From positions 35,057,901 to 35,121,900 of the forward strand of contig NC_087249.1 of assembly GCF_037042905.1 (NCBI RefSeq): 64,000 nt of DNA. Reading direction: 5' to 3'. The notes under the pieces are model-generated. The model was not told where the DNA came from and did no database searches. It was given only the letters and a program-made list of their open reading frames with translations. A program made the translations under genes and the position numbers. The stretch comes from Lytechinus pictus (lineage: Eukaryota > Echinodermata > Echinoidea > Temnopleuroida > Toxopneustidae). Of the stretch, positions 60,456 through 64,000 are shown piece by piece. Position 1 is the stretch's first letter, and each line of letters begins with the position of its first letter.

Positions 60456-61796
60456 CGCCACTGCCTCTAACTTGAGTTTTTGTTAAGCAAATTACTTTCC
60501 CAGTTAGAGGTGAAAATACACAAAACTATATAGCATCGTTGTGTTTAGTAATCTATAACCTTTCTATTGGTATATGATTTATCCATTTCTCTTTTCGCTT
60601 CGGTTGGGGTCTTAATATCAATTCGAGATACATTCAATCCCCCAAATTACATAATAAAAAGGAGGTTGAAAAAAGGCCTTGGTCATTGCACGTAATGCCC
60701 GTTACGCTCACACAAAGAGCATATTCTTAACGATCGTGCAAACATGTACAATTTAATTTCATGAAATTGATTGTACATGTAACTAAATGTTAAATAACAA
60801 ATGTCTGATAAACCCTCAAATAACTGCTCGAGTAGGCCTACTGCTATTAAAAAAAAATATGATGCTCTGAAAAGTAAAAATCTATTTCCCGTTAAGCTGG
60901 CTTTACTTGTATTATTTTTTGTTGTATAAATCTTTTGAAAATACATAAAATGACTAACATTGCAACAGTAAGCATTCTACTAGCTATATATAGTTTTATA
61001 ATGTAATTCACATGTAGATTACATACAAAGACACTAAGTCTAGAACAATAAAAAGTATATCATTGAATCTGTGTTGGTTGAGTATATATAAAGCTATCCG
61101 TTACAATCTTCTAACTAGAAATATTCTATTCCAAGTTGCACAAGAAAATTGAAAATATGAGAGAGTTTGGATGAGTGCCTTGGTGCTGATTCTATTCGAA
61201 AAGATTAGACTTATGTTTCACTTATGATGATATATTTCTGAAATTTACTGGTAAGTTGTCCCACAGACATGACAGAGTAACTGCTGCCGCAGAGAAAGCT
61301 CACTCACCATAGGCTACTCGTATTTTACATTTTATTAGAAGAAGTCGTTCTGATGATCTCAGGCTACGAGCTGATGTAATAAGTCATGACAAGGTCTTGT
61401 AAATATTTTGGTGCCAAATGTAGACAGTATTTGAAATTCGATACGCTTCCGGATTGGCTACCGATGTACCTTTTTAAGATTTGAAGAAATCCTTTAATCA
61501 GCTCGAAAAGTAGATAAGACATTTACAATGCATGGGGTCATGTATGCCCCTTCAGTCTACAAACTTCATTGATCCATCTAAAAAAAAACTTTGCCATGTT
61601 TGTAGTTTGATTGATAGTTCTGATGTACAACATTAGTTGTAAATTCATGTCAAGACGAACCGTACTTCTATCGAATACACCGTACTTCAATACGTGACAT
61701 TGAGCAGGGAAATAAAAAAAATTGAACACTCAATACCACTAACGGTACGATACAACAAATATTTTTGGTCAAAAATTTTGTACTAATTATTGTCCA

Positions 61797-63158
61797 TTAC
61801 ATCACTTCAAAAAAATAATCATGCTCCCATTTATGCAGTTCGCCCCTTTCAACTGCCGCTCTCTCGAGCTCCATCTCGTTTCGCTTCCCCGCAATAAAAC
61901 ACTTGATGAATTCTTGCCCAAGGGAAGACACAATAACCTCATCATCCAGTAAGCAGTCTATCGCGTCCATCATGCTGTTTGGTAATTTTTGTGTCAGCGG
62001 TGGGACGTCTTCGTCCTTGTAGGCATCTCCAACTACCCGCTCAGGTAGAGGTAACCTTCTGACGATACCGTCAATTCCAGCTGCTACTGTTGCAGCTAGG
62101 CTGATGTAGGGGTTGCATGCACTCGCTCCCATTCTGTTCTCGATATAGGTCCCTTTGGCACCTTGGACCCTGACGCGGAAGGCGCACGTTCGGTTGTCCA
62201 TCCCCCACGTTGCGTTGCTTGGGGCAAAGCTGAAAGGTTTGTAACGTTTGAGACAGTTCACCGTCGGACCCATAAGAACTGCTAGTGCACATGCGTGAGC
62301 ATGTAGACCTGCTACCCAATACTGGCCTAGCTTAGAGAGTTGGAATTGTTGAGACGGATCGTAGAGTAGGGGTGTTTCTCCGGAGACGTCCCAAAGAGAA
62401 TGGCAAAAATGCGCTGATGAACCACTTTTATCTGGCCAAGGTTTCGACATGAAACTTGCGATGTATCCATGTTTTTGTGCGATTTCCTTGATGCCAATCT
62501 TGTATGTGTGGGCGTTGTCTGCAGCACGAATACCAAAGCTTGGACGGTAAACGATCTCAAACTGTCCTGTGGCCGATTCGCTACCGATGAACTCTAAATC
62601 CACACCAGCCGGAGGTAATCCTTCCAATACGTCTTGCGTGAAATCCTCAATTTTAAAGAGGCGCGATGTGGCATTTGCGTTGGTGGAATTATCGATTGGT
62701 CCTTGCGTCTTCTTATCGACCAAGTAGAACTCAAACTCATGGGCAGAAAAGAGTGAGTATCCCATCTCCTCCAGGCGTTCAAGTTGACGACGTGCAACAA
62801 CCCTTGGGTACCCCTCACACACTTTCCCTTCATAGACGCCCTCTACGATAACCCGTGCTGTCTTCTTGCACCAAGGTAAGGTCTGAAAGGAAGCCAAGTC
62901 TGGAAAGCAAACTGCGTCTTCGTAGTGGATCTCCTCGCCGTATCCTGTACCACTGATGGGCTGGCCATGGGGATTGAAAGATAAATACCCTAGGCAGAAG
63001 TTTTGGCCGTGTATCGCCTTATCCCTGAAGTGCTTAACAGGTATCACCTTGCAATGTGGGATACCGTAGTAATCAGTTTGCTCAAAGCGAACTGATGTGA
63101 TGCCAAACAGATCGATCATTTTCAGTGCTCTCTCCATGCTTCTGTCAATGTCAGGAAC
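61797..63158 (-). CDS. lgsn: Lengsin / glutamine synthetase-like protein, terminal exon
   Basis: GS-fold protein related to class I glutamine synthetases and animal lengsin; the family ligates ammonia or amines to glutamate, while vertebrate lengsin is a non-enzymatic lens protein. From Met (63137) it has 446 residues: beta-grasp domain 1-100 (ITSVRFEQTDYYGIPHCKVI) and catalytic domain 105-446. Metal/substrate residues appear kept: HEFEF 133-137, E187 and GQFE 191-194, SAHFCH 241-246, NR 315-316, IENR 332-335. The flap position that is Glu before Ala-Pro in true GS is Phe here (PFSFAP 301-306), as in PuuA/lengsin relatives, so glutamine synthesis itself is doubtful. An acceptor TTATTTCAG precedes 63158, and GTTCCTGACATTGACAGAAGC reads VPDIDRS in frame, so an upstream exon beyond the window edge or in 63159-64000 probably supplies the true start; otherwise Met 63137 is the start. 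Confidence 0.92.
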   Translation of the reverse strand, partial: VPDIDRSMERALKMIDLFGITSVRFEQTDYYGIPHCKVIPVKHFRDKAIHGQNFCLGYLSFNPHGQPISGTGYGEEIHYEDAVCFPDLASFQTLPWCKKTARVIVEGVYEGKVCEGYPRVVARRQLERLEEMGYSLFSAHEFEFYLVDKKTQGPIDNSTNANATSRLFKIEDFTQDVLEGLPPAGVDLEFIGSESATGQFEIVYRPSFGIRAADNAHTYKIGIKEIAQKHGYIASFMSKPWPDKSGSSAHFCHSLWDVSGETPLLYDPSQQFQLSKLGQYWVAGLHAHACALAVLMGPTVNCLKRYKPFSFAPSNATWGMDNRTCAFRVRVQGAKGTYIENRMGASACNPYISLAATVAAGIDGIVRRLPLPERVVGDAYKDEDVPPLTQKLPNSMMDAIDCLLDDEVIVSSLGQEFIKCFIAGKRNEMELERAAVERGELHKWEHDYFFEVM

Positions 63159-64000
63159 CTGAAATAAGATGCGGTGATAAAAAGAAAAGAGGGTATATGG
63201 ATTTACTAGGTGTACAGTGTCATATGTCTGCTTTATACTTGTTGATTATACGAAGCGAGCATTCGTAATGGCCTGTCATGATGTTAAGTGAACAGTCAAA
63301 GATCGCTTCCTGATCAGAAGTATTCTGGTTACATAGAATTTGTATTTAAAAATTGTGCTGTCGTCGACACAACGTTCAGTAATAATTCCCCATGAATTTA
63401 CTACAGCAAGCTTGGAATAAATCGAGTCTTGCTGTTATCTTAATGTATATCATTAATTATTATCATCAATTATTATCAGTTATGTTATTTCAATGAGTGT
63501 ATGTTAATAATGTTAAATTCCTACACTAAAACTGATGCAGGTCTATAATAATTAATGCGAACAAAATATTCACCGACAAACTTGTATACTCGATTAATTA
63601 TAAAAATCATCATTGTAATACACAATTGTGATGTAAAATGTTTGTGGAAATAGAGCGATCCACTTAAAAGCATCGCTTTTTAGGTTGTTAACCCCCTAAC
63701 AATAGATACACAAAAGCTGCTTTTCGCCAACAGTGTTGCCAGCTCCAAGCTGAGGACCCCCCCATGGACCCCAAATATTTCAAATGATAATGATAATAAT
63801 GATAATAACAACAACAGAAGCAACTATAAAGCAAACAATAATAATAATAACAATAATAATAATAATATATGGGATTTGTAATGCACCAAGTCCACTCTGC
63901 AGAGTGTCCATGGCGCAGTGACAGAAAGAGGGAGAAAAATACAAATGCAATGATAAATTAAGGAACAATTAAGAGTAGGGAGCATTTAATACACGCGTCT
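63159..64000 (-). other. Probable intron upstream of the lengsin-like exon
   Basis: AT-rich, starts at the acceptor of the terminal exon, and includes (AAT)n microsatellites (63783-63870) and a SINE/LINE-tail fragment (about 63837-63925). No exon was recognised. Confidence 0.55.

Larger units (their letters stand above)
52566..62990. repeat. 10.4 kb direct repeat, copy 2
   Basis: Second copy, head to tail with copy 1. Its right edge (ATAAATACCC, 62990) continues into TAGGCAGAAG, the intact lengsin-like coding sequence. Contains the same hammerhead-like motifs, split LINE, AACGTTGG transposon and gene exon. Confidence 0.97.

Overview
The window looks like nuclear DNA of a marine deuterostome invertebrate, most likely a sea urchin or a close echinoderm. 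This is inferred from AT-rich sequence with many ACATGTA-type words, spliceosomal introns, a lengsin-type glutamine synthetase homologue, and very dense non-autonomous DNA transposons, tRNA-derived SINE sequence and LINE/Penelope remnants. No species can be named from the sequence alone. Only a small fraction codes for protein.

Genes. (1) On the plus strand, two exons (13759-13836 and 17189-17320) encode the C-terminal part of a SUMO protein, including the diglycine processing site. They are separated by a 3.35 kb intron full of repeats, and the first exon(s) were not found. (2) On the minus strand, a glutamine synthetase/lengsin-like gene has its large terminal exon at 61797-63158. A second, 5'-truncated copy lies at 51372-52565 because a 10.4 kb segment (42139-52565) is repeated head to tail at 52566-62990 with about 0.1% difference. 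(3) A possible small terminal exon of an unknown minus-strand gene is at 24514-24681.

Layout. 1-1.9 kb: palindromic tandem array. 3.0-13.4 kb: a row of TIR elements, several with TA target duplications, one carrying a nested tRNA-SINE. 13.7-20 kb: SUMO locus. 21.5-23.6 kb: hAT element with a perfect 8-bp target duplication and a nested MITE. 25.8-27.0 kb: (TA)n, a hammerhead-like motif and a mariner-like MITE. 27.1-37.3 kb: several transposons inside one another (a TA element containing a TTCGGATTA-repeat element and a hAT-like element, which itself holds a second hAT-like element). 37.9-41.7 kb: long inverted repeat enclosing an AACGTTGG-repeat array. 41.7-42.9 kb: Penelope-like 3' end with hammerhead-like motifs. 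42.1-63.0 kb: the two 10.4 kb units, each with a LINE reverse-transcriptase remnant split by a 4.9 kb AACGTTGG-repeat transposon, and each ending in the lengsin-like exon.

The two recognised genes show no functional link. The most notable structures are the AACGTTGG-repeat DNA transposon (its LINE target site can be reconstructed exactly), the multi-level nesting with a paralogous empty site inside the window, and the dispersal of perfect DR1 nuclear-receptor motifs by repeats, including five in the SUMO intron.
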